Source of the DNA: Sphingobium bisphenolivorans
Lineage (GTDB): Bacteria > Pseudomonadota > Alphaproteobacteria > Sphingomonadales > Sphingomonadaceae
Reading direction: 5' to 3'
NCBI RefSeq assembly: GCF_000412635.1
Contig: NZ_ASTG01000027.1
Span: 1-55,039 of the forward strand
DNA: 55,039 nucleotides
Positions within the stretch are counted from its first letter, which is position 1. Each line of letters begins with the position of its first letter. Below the pieces are notes generated by a model that searched no databases, was not told the origin of the DNA, and saw only the letters and a program-made list of their open reading frames with translations. Positions 42,062-48,892 of the stretch are shown here, one piece after another. Made by a program: the position numbers and the translations under genes.

Positions 42062-43584
42062 CGCGGCCTCTGGCCCAAATAGCCGCAGCCTACGACCAGC
42101 ACATGACCAGAGCCTCCATCCCCTTGCGGGCGCTGGCGGCCATGCTCGTCGCGCTGTTCGCACTGGACAATGTCCTATTGCTCGGCCTGCTGGGCCAGTC
42201 GCCGTCGATCGTGGCGGCGCTTGGCCTGCTGGCGCCGGCGGTCCTTGCCTTTCTGACATGGAAAGCGATCGGCGGCGCACATCGGGTGAGTGTGCCCACC
42301 ATTGCCCTCTGTCTTGCCGTCGCCGCCATCCTGCTAGTGCTGGGCGGCGAGGGGCGCCTTTTCTACGCCACCGCCGACTGGCAGATCCGTGATGCCGTGC
42401 TGGCCGACATGGGCAAGCATCGCTGGCCGTTCGACTATTGGCTGGATGGCAAGTCGCAGCTGCTGCGCGCGCCGGTCGGCATGTATCTGGTCCCGGCCCT
42501 GCTGGGCGGCGCAAGCCAGATCGGCCGCGATTGGGCGTTGCTGGCGCATAATGCGCTGGTCCTCGGCCTGCTGCTCGCCATCGGTTCGGCCCTGTTCGAG
42601 GGACGGCGCACCCGATGGATCGCGCTGATCGTCTTCGTAGCGTTCAGCGGCCTCGACATCATCGGCAACCTCATCAACCAGTCCGCCACCCACGCGGCGA
42701 ACTGGGAACATATCGAGCGCTGGGCGGGCGGCTATCAATATAGTTCGCACATCACCCAGATTTTCTGGGTGCCCCAGCATGGCTTTGCGGGCTGGACGGC
42801 GGCGCTCACCTATATGCTGTGGCGCAAGGGGATCGCGCCCATAGGCCTGTTCGCGGCGAGCCTGCCGCTGGTCGCGCTCTGGTCGCCATTCGCCCTGTTC
42901 GGCGCGCTGCCCTTCGCCATCTATGCCGGGGTGAGCGTTCTGCTGAGCGGGGCATGGAGCTGGCGCGATGTGTTGATCTGCGGGATTGCGGCGCTGCTGG
43001 CGGTTCCGGCGCTCCTTTACCTGTCGGCCGACGCCGCATCGGTCGGGGGCGGGCTGCATCCCCCGGTCGCCATCACCTACGTCCTGCTTCTGGCGCTGGA
43101 GGTCATACCCTTTCTCCTGCCGCTGTTGCGGGACAAGGCCGCGGATCGCCCCACCGTCCTGATCGCAGGCACCTGCCTCTTCCTCATGCCGCTCTGGGTG
43201 ATCGGCATGAACAATGATTTCGAAATGCGGGCGTCGATAGTGCCGCTGGCCCTTCTTGCTGTCGCATTTGCCGAGTGGGGAAGCCGCCAGCAAAGCGGCG
43301 GGCAGAAAGCCTGGTTCATCCTTCTGGTTGCTCTAGGGTCCGTCACCGGCTTCGTGGAGATGGCCCGCTCCTTCCGCCTTGCCCCCTCACCCGCGCCGCG
43401 CTGTTCGCTGGCGGGAGCATGGCACCGCCAGACCGGCATGGTCGTGCCGCATGCCTCCTATTTCGCGGCACGCAGCGCCTTTCCGGTCAAAATCGACCCG
43501 GCAGAGAGGGTGAGCAGCACGCAACCGGCCAGATGCTGGGATCAGCCCTGGCACAGGCTGCGCCATGGGCAGGAACGGCCATGA
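42058..43584 (+). CDS. Polytopic membrane protein, possible GT-C transferase
   Basis: A 508-residue protein with about ten or more hydrophobic segments and a large loop containing RLFYATADWQIRDAVLADM after the first helices, a location where GT-C enzymes place acidic catalytic residues. It lies after gtrA/gtrB-like genes, where three-component Gtr systems encode the periplasmic transferase. It has no family I can name. ATGA overlaps join it to both neighbours. Confidence 0.75.
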   Translation: MTRPLAQIAAAYDQHMTRASIPLRALAAMLVALFALDNVLLLGLLGQSPSIVAALGLLAPAVLAFLTWKAIGGAHRVSVPTIALCLAVAAILLVLGGEGRLFYATADWQIRDAVLADMGKHRWPFDYWLDGKSQLLRAPVGMYLVPALLGGASQIGRDWALLAHNALVLGLLLAIGSALFEGRRTRWIALIVFVAFSGLDIIGNLINQSATHAANWEHIERWAGGYQYSSHITQIFWVPQHGFAGWTAALTYMLWRKGIAPIGLFAASLPLVALWSPFALFGALPFAIYAGVSVLLSGAWSWRDVLICGIAALLAVPALLYLSADAASVGGGLHPPVAITYVLLLALEVIPFLLPLLRDKAADRPTVLIAGTCLFLMPLWVIGMNNDFEMRASIVPLALLAVAFAEWGSRQQSGGQKAWFILLVALGSVTGFVEMARSFRLAPSPAPRCSLAGAWHRQTGMVVPHASYFAARSAFPVKIDPAERVSSTQPARCWDQPWHRLRHGQERP

Positions 43585-45578
43585 CCTCGTCCCTGACAAT
43601 TCCAGCAGTCTATGCCTTGCTGCTCGTCGCCGTGCTGCTGGTGCCTTATGCCGCCCTTCCCCTGACCGTTCGTCCCTGGTTCGATCGGCTGAGCGGGAGG
43701 GTCTTCTGCGCCATGCTGCTGGTGGGGGCGGTCGTCCTGACGGGTGCGCGGCATTGGGAATTTCTGCTGCTCAGCGTCTTTCTGCTGCAATCCCTTCTGG
43801 GGCTGGGGATTGGCGCCCTGCTCGGCGGCATAGCAGCGGTGCTGCTGTTCCAGACGGTGATGTGGTGGTGGACAGCCGACCCCATATTGTCGCGCTGGCC
43901 CGGCAGCGTTTTCATGTTGCTGGCGCTGGTCGCCGGTTTTCTGCCGCGCTGGAAGTCGCGCGTGCTTCCTGAAACGGGGCAGCCGCGCCTGCTGGTGCCG
44001 ATGCTGCTCTGCGGCGGTATCGGTCTGCTGGCGGGGCTGATTACCACGCCGTTCGAGGGGCTCGATCCCCTCTATACCGCCTGGCATCATTGGAGCGCCC
44101 TGCTCGCCCCGGTCGAGGCGTGGCGCGGCGGCGGCGTGCCCTATCGTGACTTCCCCATCCAATATGGGCTGGGACCGACAGCGCTTTTGCGGGCGAGCTG
44201 CGGCGCTGATTGCTGGAGCGGGATGTTCCATGTGGCGGTCGTCACCAACGCCCTCTATTTCGCCACCCTTACCGGCTGCGCGATTATCCTGACGGCGCGC
44301 TCTTCTCAAGGCATGCGCTGGCTGGCGCTGGCCGCGCTCTTCTGCGCCTGCTTCATCTGGACGGGATTTCCGATCCAGTTCGCCGGCCCCGCCATGACGC
44401 CGGCGGTTGCCGGTTTGCGCTTCCTGACCATCTCCGCCCTGCTGTTCCATATTCTGCTTACTGAGCAGCGGCAGATCCGCCGCGATTGGATCGGCCATGC
44501 GATCTGGCTGGTCGATCTTTTCTGGTCGCCGGAAGCCGGTTTTTTCGCGACCGTGATCTGGTGGCCCTATCTGGCCATGCGCGATGCCGCGGCGGCGCAA
44601 AATACGCGCGGTGCCTGGCTCGCGCTGGTTCGCGGCGCGCTGCGCGCGATCGTCGCACTTGCCATTGGCGTCTGCTACCTGGTGGCGCTGCTTTGGTGGC
44701 TGTCGGGCGGCAGCGTCACGCTGGCCGATTTCTTCGCCTATATCCAGCACCCCCCAGGGATGCGGCCGATCAAGCCCTTGGGCGCCATCTGGGTTGCGCT
44801 GGCTTCCATCGCGCTCGCTATGGTCGTGCTGGCGCGGCAGGGGCTCTCCTCGTCCGCGCGCTGCTTCTATGCCTGCCTATTGGGGTTCGTCGCTGCGGGC
44901 GTCTATTATCTCAGCCGCAGTCACGACAATAATATCCTGAACCTTTTGCCCTTGCTGATCCCCGTACTGCTGGCGGTCCTTGCAGGCGTGGAGCGGATCG
45001 ATACATCGGCGCGGGGCTTCGTCAGGGGTTTCGTCCACACTGCGCTGGTGGCGATGGTTGCCTTGGTGACGACGTTCAATTTCGAATTTTGGCAGGCAGG
45101 GTTGGCGCGCGCCGGTGTAAACCTGGGGCCGGCGCATATGGTGGCCCGGCTGACGCCCACGCGCGGCACACAACCCGCCATCCTCTCCGCCGATGCCGTG
45201 GCGGGCCTCGACTATCTGCGCGGCCGCGATGCCGGCATGGTCATGCTGTTCGACTATCGGCGGGTCATTCCCCGCTCCTCTTCCGGCACAGCATGGACGA
45301 GCGTCAACAATGTCGCCAATTTCGAGCCGCTGCCCGGCGCAATGATCGTGGATTATATCCAGCGTGGCGCGGCATCCTACCAGCGCCCGGGCTGGATCAT
45401 GGTCGGCCCCGGTTTTCACGCTTGGGCGCGCGCCTTCCAGACCGCCTATGACATACGTGAGGAAAGGGCGTTCGGCCGCTACCGCGCTTATCATCTCGTC
45501 CCGCGCCACCATCCTATAGAGGAGCAGGCAGCAAGGCTTGCAATGCTGGCGCTTGACCGAGCCAAGCCCAAGACGTAG
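43581..45578 (+). CDS. Polytopic membrane protein, possible GT-C transferase (second)
   Basis: A 665-residue protein with a dozen or so hydrophobic segments and a C-terminal soluble part of about 170 residues (from around VNLGPAHMVARLTP to the end). The start at 43581 is fixed by an ATGA overlap; the longer frame from 43275 lies inside the previous gene. It contains PFEGLDPLYTAWHHW and YRDFPIQYGLGPTALLR in the first large loop, a pattern seen in glycan transferases and ligases of the GT-C type. Specific function is not known. It closes the operon that began with transketolase. Confidence 0.75.
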   Translation: MTSSLTIPAVYALLLVAVLLVPYAALPLTVRPWFDRLSGRVFCAMLLVGAVVLTGARHWEFLLLSVFLLQSLLGLGIGALLGGIAAVLLFQTVMWWWTADPILSRWPGSVFMLLALVAGFLPRWKSRVLPETGQPRLLVPMLLCGGIGLLAGLITTPFEGLDPLYTAWHHWSALLAPVEAWRGGGVPYRDFPIQYGLGPTALLRASCGADCWSGMFHVAVVTNALYFATLTGCAIILTARSSQGMRWLALAALFCACFIWTGFPIQFAGPAMTPAVAGLRFLTISALLFHILLTEQRQIRRDWIGHAIWLVDLFWSPEAGFFATVIWWPYLAMRDAAAAQNTRGAWLALVRGALRAIVALAIGVCYLVALLWWLSGGSVTLADFFAYIQHPPGMRPIKPLGAIWVALASIALAMVVLARQGLSSSARCFYACLLGFVAAGVYYLSRSHDNNILNLLPLLIPVLLAVLAGVERIDTSARGFVRGFVHTALVAMVALVTTFNFEFWQAGLARAGVNLGPAHMVARLTPTRGTQPAILSADAVAGLDYLRGRDAGMVMLFDYRRVIPRSSSGTAWTSVNNVANFEPLPGAMIVDYIQRGAASYQRPGWIMVGPGFHAWARAFQTAYDIREERAFGRYRAYHLVPRHHPIEEQAARLAMLALDRAKPKT

Positions 45579-45609
45579 CTATCGGATACCAAGTAGTATC
45601 CGATAGCTA
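45576..45609. repeat. Perfect 14-bp inverted repeat; dispersed repeat, copy D
   Basis: TAGCTATCGGATAC (45576-45589), six-base spacer, GTATCCGATAGCTA (45596-45609). The left arm begins at the TAG stop of the membrane-protein gene. No T-run follows, so it is not a textbook terminator. It shares AGCTATCGGATA with 48796-48807 and the GGATAC...GTATCC form with the other copies. Confidence 0.65.
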
Positions 45610-45650
45610 TCTTGCTTCAGCGCATGCTTCATTGACTGAGAAGCTTCACA

Positions 45651-45676
45651 GGATATACAGCGCATAATGTATATCC
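45651..45676. promoter_or_regulatory. Inverted repeat upstream of vapBC (candidate operator)
   Basis: GGATATAC (45651-45658), ten-base spacer, GTATATCC (45669-45676), perfect arms, ending twelve bases before the antitoxin ATG and next to its AAGGAG site. It is well placed for autorepression. The spacer region contains GCGCATAATGTATAT, which also matches part of a dif site (see rejected items). Confidence 0.6.
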
Positions 45677-45688
45677 AAGGAGCCAGTC

Positions 45689-45922
45689 ATGCAGGTCACC
45701 CGCTGGGGCAACAGTCTGGCAGTTCGTTTACCCGCAGCCGTTGTCGAGGCGCTGTCTCTCAAGGAAGGCGATGACATCGAGATCCGTATTGCGGGCGATC
45801 GCACCTTCATCGTCGATCGCGATCAAAGCCGCATGGCGGCGCTGGAGAGCATTCGCAAGTTGCGCCGCCCCCTCCCCTCGGGCTGGAGCTTCGATCGCCA
45901 AGAAGCGAATGAGCGGCGCTGA
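45689..45922 (+). CDS. vapB: AbrB/MazE-fold VapB antitoxin
   Basis: A 77-residue antitoxin: MQVTRWGNSLAVRLPAAVVE and LKEGDDIEIRIAGDRTFIV form the AbrB DNA-binding fold; the tail LRRPLPSGWSFDRQEANER binds toxin. It has a clear AAGGAG site and the inverted-repeat operator just upstream. The stop overlaps the toxin start by one base (TGATG). It sits next to repA and probably serves plasmid maintenance. Confidence 0.93.
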   Translation: MQVTRWGNSLAVRLPAAVVEALSLKEGDDIEIRIAGDRTFIVDRDQSRMAALESIRKLRRPLPSGWSFDRQEANERR

Positions 45923-46335
45923 TGCCGAAAATCTTTCTGGACACCAATGTCGTCCTTTATGCCTTCACCGATGACCCTCGATCGGCGGTCGCCGAAACGC
46001 TGCTGGCGCGGGGTGGGGATGTGAGTATCCAGGTTCTGAACGAATTCACCAATGTCGCACGCCGCAAACTCGCACTGGATTGGGAGCAGGTCGAGGAAGC
46101 CTTGCAGGCTATTCGCGTGTTGGTCCGGACGATCCATAATGTCGATCTGGATACGCATTCAGGCGCGGTGGATCTGGCGCAGCGCTACCAGCTTTCCTTC
46201 TACGATGCCCTGATCCTGTCATCCGCGCTCAAGGCGCGATGCGACATACTATATTCGGAAGACATGCAGCATGGCTTGATGGTTGAAGACCGTTTGCAGA
46301 TCGAAAATCCATTCAGAGAGGCGGCGTCCCGATGA
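45922..46335 (+). CDS. vapC: PIN-domain toxin VapC (third)
   Basis: A 137-residue PIN toxin with KIFLDTNVVLYAFTDD, the E in VLNEFTNVARRK, YDALILSSAL and CDILYSEDMQHG supplying the acidic residues. This is the E-D-D PIN type with the D of SFYDALI. It is coupled to the AbrB-type antitoxin and lies 73 bp before the repA start. Confidence 0.94.
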   Translation: MPKIFLDTNVVLYAFTDDPRSAVAETLLARGGDVSIQVLNEFTNVARRKLALDWEQVEEALQAIRVLVRTIHNVDLDTHSGAVDLAQRYQLSFYDALILSSALKARCDILYSEDMQHGLMVEDRLQIENPFREAASR

Positions 46336-46352
46336 TGTGCATCCAAGAAGGA

Positions 46353-46372
46353 TTCGTGCTTTCGAGTAGAAA
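46353..46372 (-). promoter_or_regulatory. Inverted single iteron upstream of repA (candidate autorepression site)
   Basis: TTCGTGCTTTCGAGTAGAAA is the exact reverse complement of the 20-base iteron downstream of repA. It ends 36 bp before the repA ATG, where it would overlap the promoter. In many iteron plasmids an inverted operator like this binds Rep dimers and represses rep. That role here is inferred. Confidence 0.75.
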
Positions 46373-46408
46373 TTGCCAGAAGGGTGTCATGAGCAAGGAG
46401 CGATCATA

Positions 46409-47293
46409 ATGGGCACCCCGCAAGGCGAGCTGTTCCTGCTCGACAGCCCGCTCATCGGTGAGATCCGGGGCGAGCGGTCGCTCATGGCCTTTCCCTTCTT
46501 CGCGCTTAGCAAAAATGCCTGGATGAAGCCCCTCGCCTACTCGACGCCCACTGTGTCGATCGAGGTGCGGCCGAGCGCGCGGGGCGTGGCGACCATCTAC
46601 GACAAGGAAATCGTTCTTTACATCGCCAGCCTCATGGCCTCGAAGATCGAGGAAGGCGCGGCGGTAGCGCAGGATTTCGTGTTCACCGCCCATGACCTGT
46701 TCAGCGTCACCGGCGCTAACCACAGCGCGCGCTCCTACTCGCGCCTCGCCGATGCGCTGGAGCGGCTTCAGGGCACGCAGATCAAGACCAATATCGAGGC
46801 CGGCGGCGAGGGCGAGGAGGGTTTCTTCTCCTGGCTCTCCGAAGCGCGGCTGCAATATGCGCGCTCGGGCAAGGGCGAAAAGCGGCTGAAGGCGGTCAAG
46901 GTGCGGCTATGCGACTGGCTCTTCCGCGCCATCTTGCGCGACAGGCAAGTGCTTGATTATGCGTCGACTTATTTCCAGCTGGGGCCGATCGAGCGGCGCA
47001 TCTATGAGGTTGCGCGCTCGACCTGTGTCGATGGCGAGCCGCTGGAAATGGACCTCCAGATGCTGAAGTTGCAGATCGGTTTCCAGAACCCGCTATCCAA
47101 CTTCCGCATTGCCATGCGGCAGGTCGTGGCCGCCAACAGCATCCCGGATTATGACGTCCAGTTGATCGAGGATGCCCCGGGGGACGACGGCCCGCGCAAG
47201 GTCGGGCGCAGGCCGGCCAAGGCGCGGGTCATCATCACCCGGCGTCCGGAGCTGGCGGTTGAACTGATCGAGAACCAGGCGGCGGAGGCCTGA
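46409..47293 (+). CDS. repA: Replication initiator RepA (RPA type)
   Basis: A 294-residue initiator of the RPA family used by large sphingomonad plasmids. It has the N-terminal RSLMAFPFFALSKNAW, VRPSARGVATIYDKEIVLY, a winged-helix region (FTAHDLFSVTGANHSARSY and LADALERLQGTQIKTNIE) and a second helical domain with RRIYEVARSTC. The C-terminal GRRPAKARVIITRRPE is basic. The ATG at 46409 is chosen over 46373. Flanking iterons support the assignment. Confidence 0.9.
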   Translation: MGTPQGELFLLDSPLIGEIRGERSLMAFPFFALSKNAWMKPLAYSTPTVSIEVRPSARGVATIYDKEIVLYIASLMASKIEEGAAVAQDFVFTAHDLFSVTGANHSARSYSRLADALERLQGTQIKTNIEAGGEGEEGFFSWLSEARLQYARSGKGEKRLKAVKVRLCDWLFRAILRDRQVLDYASTYFQLGPIERRIYEVARSTCVDGEPLEMDLQMLKLQIGFQNPLSNFRIAMRQVVAANSIPDYDVQLIEDAPGDDGPRKVGRRPAKARVIITRRPELAVELIENQAAEA

Positions 47294-47375
47294 CGATTCC
47301 TCTGATTGTCGCGACCCGCAGGAGGCTCGGCGAGCCCCTTTCCGATTCGCGCCGCTGATTCGGAAATCGGCCCAA

Positions 47376-47491
47376 TTTCTACTCGAAAGCACGAATTGGG
47401 ACGGCCTATTTCTACTCGAAAGCACGAATCGAGGGGCAATTTCTACTCGAAAGCACGAATGATTTTTTGCTTTCCTACTCGAAAGCACGAA
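47376..47491. other. Iteron array, probable plasmid origin
   Basis: TTTCTACTCGAAAGCACGAA occurs at 47376-47395, 47409-47428 and 47440-47459. A fourth copy, TTCCTACTCGAAAGCACGAA, lies at 47472-47491 with one base changed. Unit starts are 33, 31 and 32 bases apart, about three helical turns. Between the third and fourth is a short T-rich stretch. This is the pattern of Rep-binding iterons at an origin of replication. The 474 bases between repA and the next gene (47294-47767) hold this array and a hairpin at 47598, with no gene I can support. Confidence 0.88.
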
Positions 47492-47597
47492 CCGTAAGAG
47501 CTTCCACCGCGCGGATATTACTGCGAATATGTTGCAATCGGCCAAGGGGGCCGTCTGCGTAGCAATGAAGGGGTGGCTGTGACCGCATAAATAGAAA

Positions 47598-47617
47598 GCC
47601 CGGCACGAAGGCCGGGC
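47598..47617 (-). terminator. GC-rich hairpin, terminator-like on the minus strand
   Basis: GCCCGGC (47598-47604) pairs with GCCGGGC (47611-47617) around ACGAAG. On the minus strand the hairpin is followed by TTTCTATTT, giving a weak intrinsic terminator shape. It could stop transcription coming towards the iterons, or be part of a small RNA; neither is shown. Confidence 0.4.
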
Positions 47618-47767
47618 ATCCATTTGGTTAGTGGAGCGACGTCGCCAAACGTCGAACCGGGTCTGAACTCCCTTCTCCCTACGCCAGATCGAACGTTGTT
47701 TCAAGGATGCGCGCTTCGCGCCACGCACTCTTTTTGTCTGGTGACGGCCTTCCCGATGGAGGGACGA

Positions 47768-48610
47768 ATGGGAACGCTTGGCTTTGGCGAGGCGCTGGTG
47801 GGCGCGCTCGCGCAAGTGAAAATGTCGCGCAAGGCACAGCGCGCGCCAGCGCGATCGGGTGCGCCGCATCCCACCGGCGCGCCCGTGCTGCGCGACAGTG
47901 TCGAGGCGGGAACGTTCGAGCATGTCTTCTTCGTCGTGCCTGGCAAGGGCGAGACGGATCGCCTGCTCCGCGCCGCCCGCCGCATCCTGGACGCAGGCCG
48001 CCAGTTGCGCAGCGAAGCCCGGCGCGACGGGCGCGAACTCACCCCGGAAGAGCGGCTCCTCACCACCCTCACCGCTGCCAGCGTGCGCGTATTTGAGGAA
48101 ATCCTGACCCTTGCCCGCCTCAACAAGGGCCGCGTCTTCCCGAGCTATGATCATCTGGCGCAGGCCACCAGCCTTGGCCGCGCGACGGTGGCGCGGGCGC
48201 TGCGCATATTGGAGGGGATTGGCTTCCTAGTGCGCCAGCGCCGTTTCAAGCGCGTCGAAGGCGATGGCCCCGGGCCGCGCTATGAACAGACCTCGAACGC
48301 CTATCGCGCTTTCCTGCCCAAGTTGGCGCAGGCCTATCTGCCGCGTTGGATGCGCCCTGCGCCCATTCCTGATGACGAGCTCCAGCGCGAAGCCGAGCGG
48401 ATCGAGGAGGTTGAGCATATGCAAGCACGCCTACCACGGCGAGAGCGGGCGGAGGCGGAACTGAAGGGGCCTCTCGCCAAGGTGCTCGCCCGTCTCGACG
48501 CCGCGATCGACGCCCGAGAGCGTGAGTCTCATAAAGATACGCAACCGCTACTGGATTCATTTATTAAAGGGATCAGCGGCGTTGGCCTGATCGGCCAACA
48601 AAGTCATTAA
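47768..48610 (+). CDS. Replicon-associated helix-turn-helix protein
   Basis: A 280-residue protein starting at 47768 behind GGAGGGACGA. A winged-helix DNA-binding domain is visible as VFPSYDHLAQATSLGRATVA with RALRILEGIGFLVRQRRFKR. The C-terminal third is highly charged and helical. Proteins of this type lie downstream of repA and iterons in many sphingomonad plasmids, and some are annotated as replication proteins; their role is not settled. The last codons include a 7-bp inverted repeat (48581-48599). Confidence 0.75.
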   Translation: MGTLGFGEALVGALAQVKMSRKAQRAPARSGAPHPTGAPVLRDSVEAGTFEHVFFVVPGKGETDRLLRAARRILDAGRQLRSEARRDGRELTPEERLLTTLTAASVRVFEEILTLARLNKGRVFPSYDHLAQATSLGRATVARALRILEGIGFLVRQRRFKRVEGDGPGPRYEQTSNAYRAFLPKLAQAYLPRWMRPAPIPDDELQREAERIEEVEHMQARLPRRERAEAELKGPLAKVLARLDAAIDARERESHKDTQPLLDSFIKGISGVGLIGQQSH

Positions 48611-48795
48611 AACAGGCAACCCCAGCCTAACCGCCGCACTTCCCGTCAACACCTACACCAATCCCAAGGTAGGACGCACCGCTCCGCGGCGCGAATGCTC
48701 CCCAGCGGAAGCAGGCGTCTCTGGCAGTTTGCCAATTGACGGAGGCGCTGGGGGACAACGTGCAATATTGAAGGATCACACTCTTCGTACAGTTG

Positions 48796-48830
48796 AGCTA
48801 TCGGATAGCTACCAGATACTAAATTGATAT
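48796..48830. repeat. Dispersed repeat, copy E
   Basis: AGCTATCGGATAGCTACCAG then ATACTAAATTGATAT, about 65 bases upstream of the autotransporter start. The first 12 bases equal those of copy D, and the second half (AGCTACCAGATAC) resembles copy A. It lies in the 282-base gap 48611-48892, in which I see nothing else besides the promoter region. Confidence 0.5.
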
Positions 48831-48892
48831 AATTGCTTGAGAGACTTGGATTTCTCCGTGTAAGCCCTGCCGAGTTTATACGGGGGTAAAAG

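Noticed and set aside
40901..42514. 537-codon leftward frame
   Set aside because: It covers parts of three forward genes that are well supported (gtrA, gtrB-like, membrane protein) and has Arg/Ala/His-rich shadow composition.
45576..45609. Intrinsic terminator of the CDP-sugar operon
   Set aside because: The stem is perfect but not GC-rich and no T-run follows on either strand; it fits better as a member of the repeat family, though some terminator effect is possible.
45660..45675. dif-like Xer site upstream of vapBC
   Set aside because: GCGCATAATGTATAT matches the left arm and centre of the E. coli dif as I remember it, but the right arm (TTATGTTAAAT) is absent and the bases are part of a symmetric operator-like repeat. 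A weaker ATAATGTATAT also occurs at 29620. I keep it only as a note.
47376..47491. CRISPR array
   Set aside because: Four 20-base copies with 11-13-base gaps next to a replication gene, plus an inverted copy before that gene, fit plasmid iterons. Gaps are far too short for spacers and no cas genes are near.
48581..48599. Terminator hairpin at the end of the HTH gene
   Set aside because: GTTGGCC/GGCCAAC lies inside the coding frame before the stop and has no T-tract.
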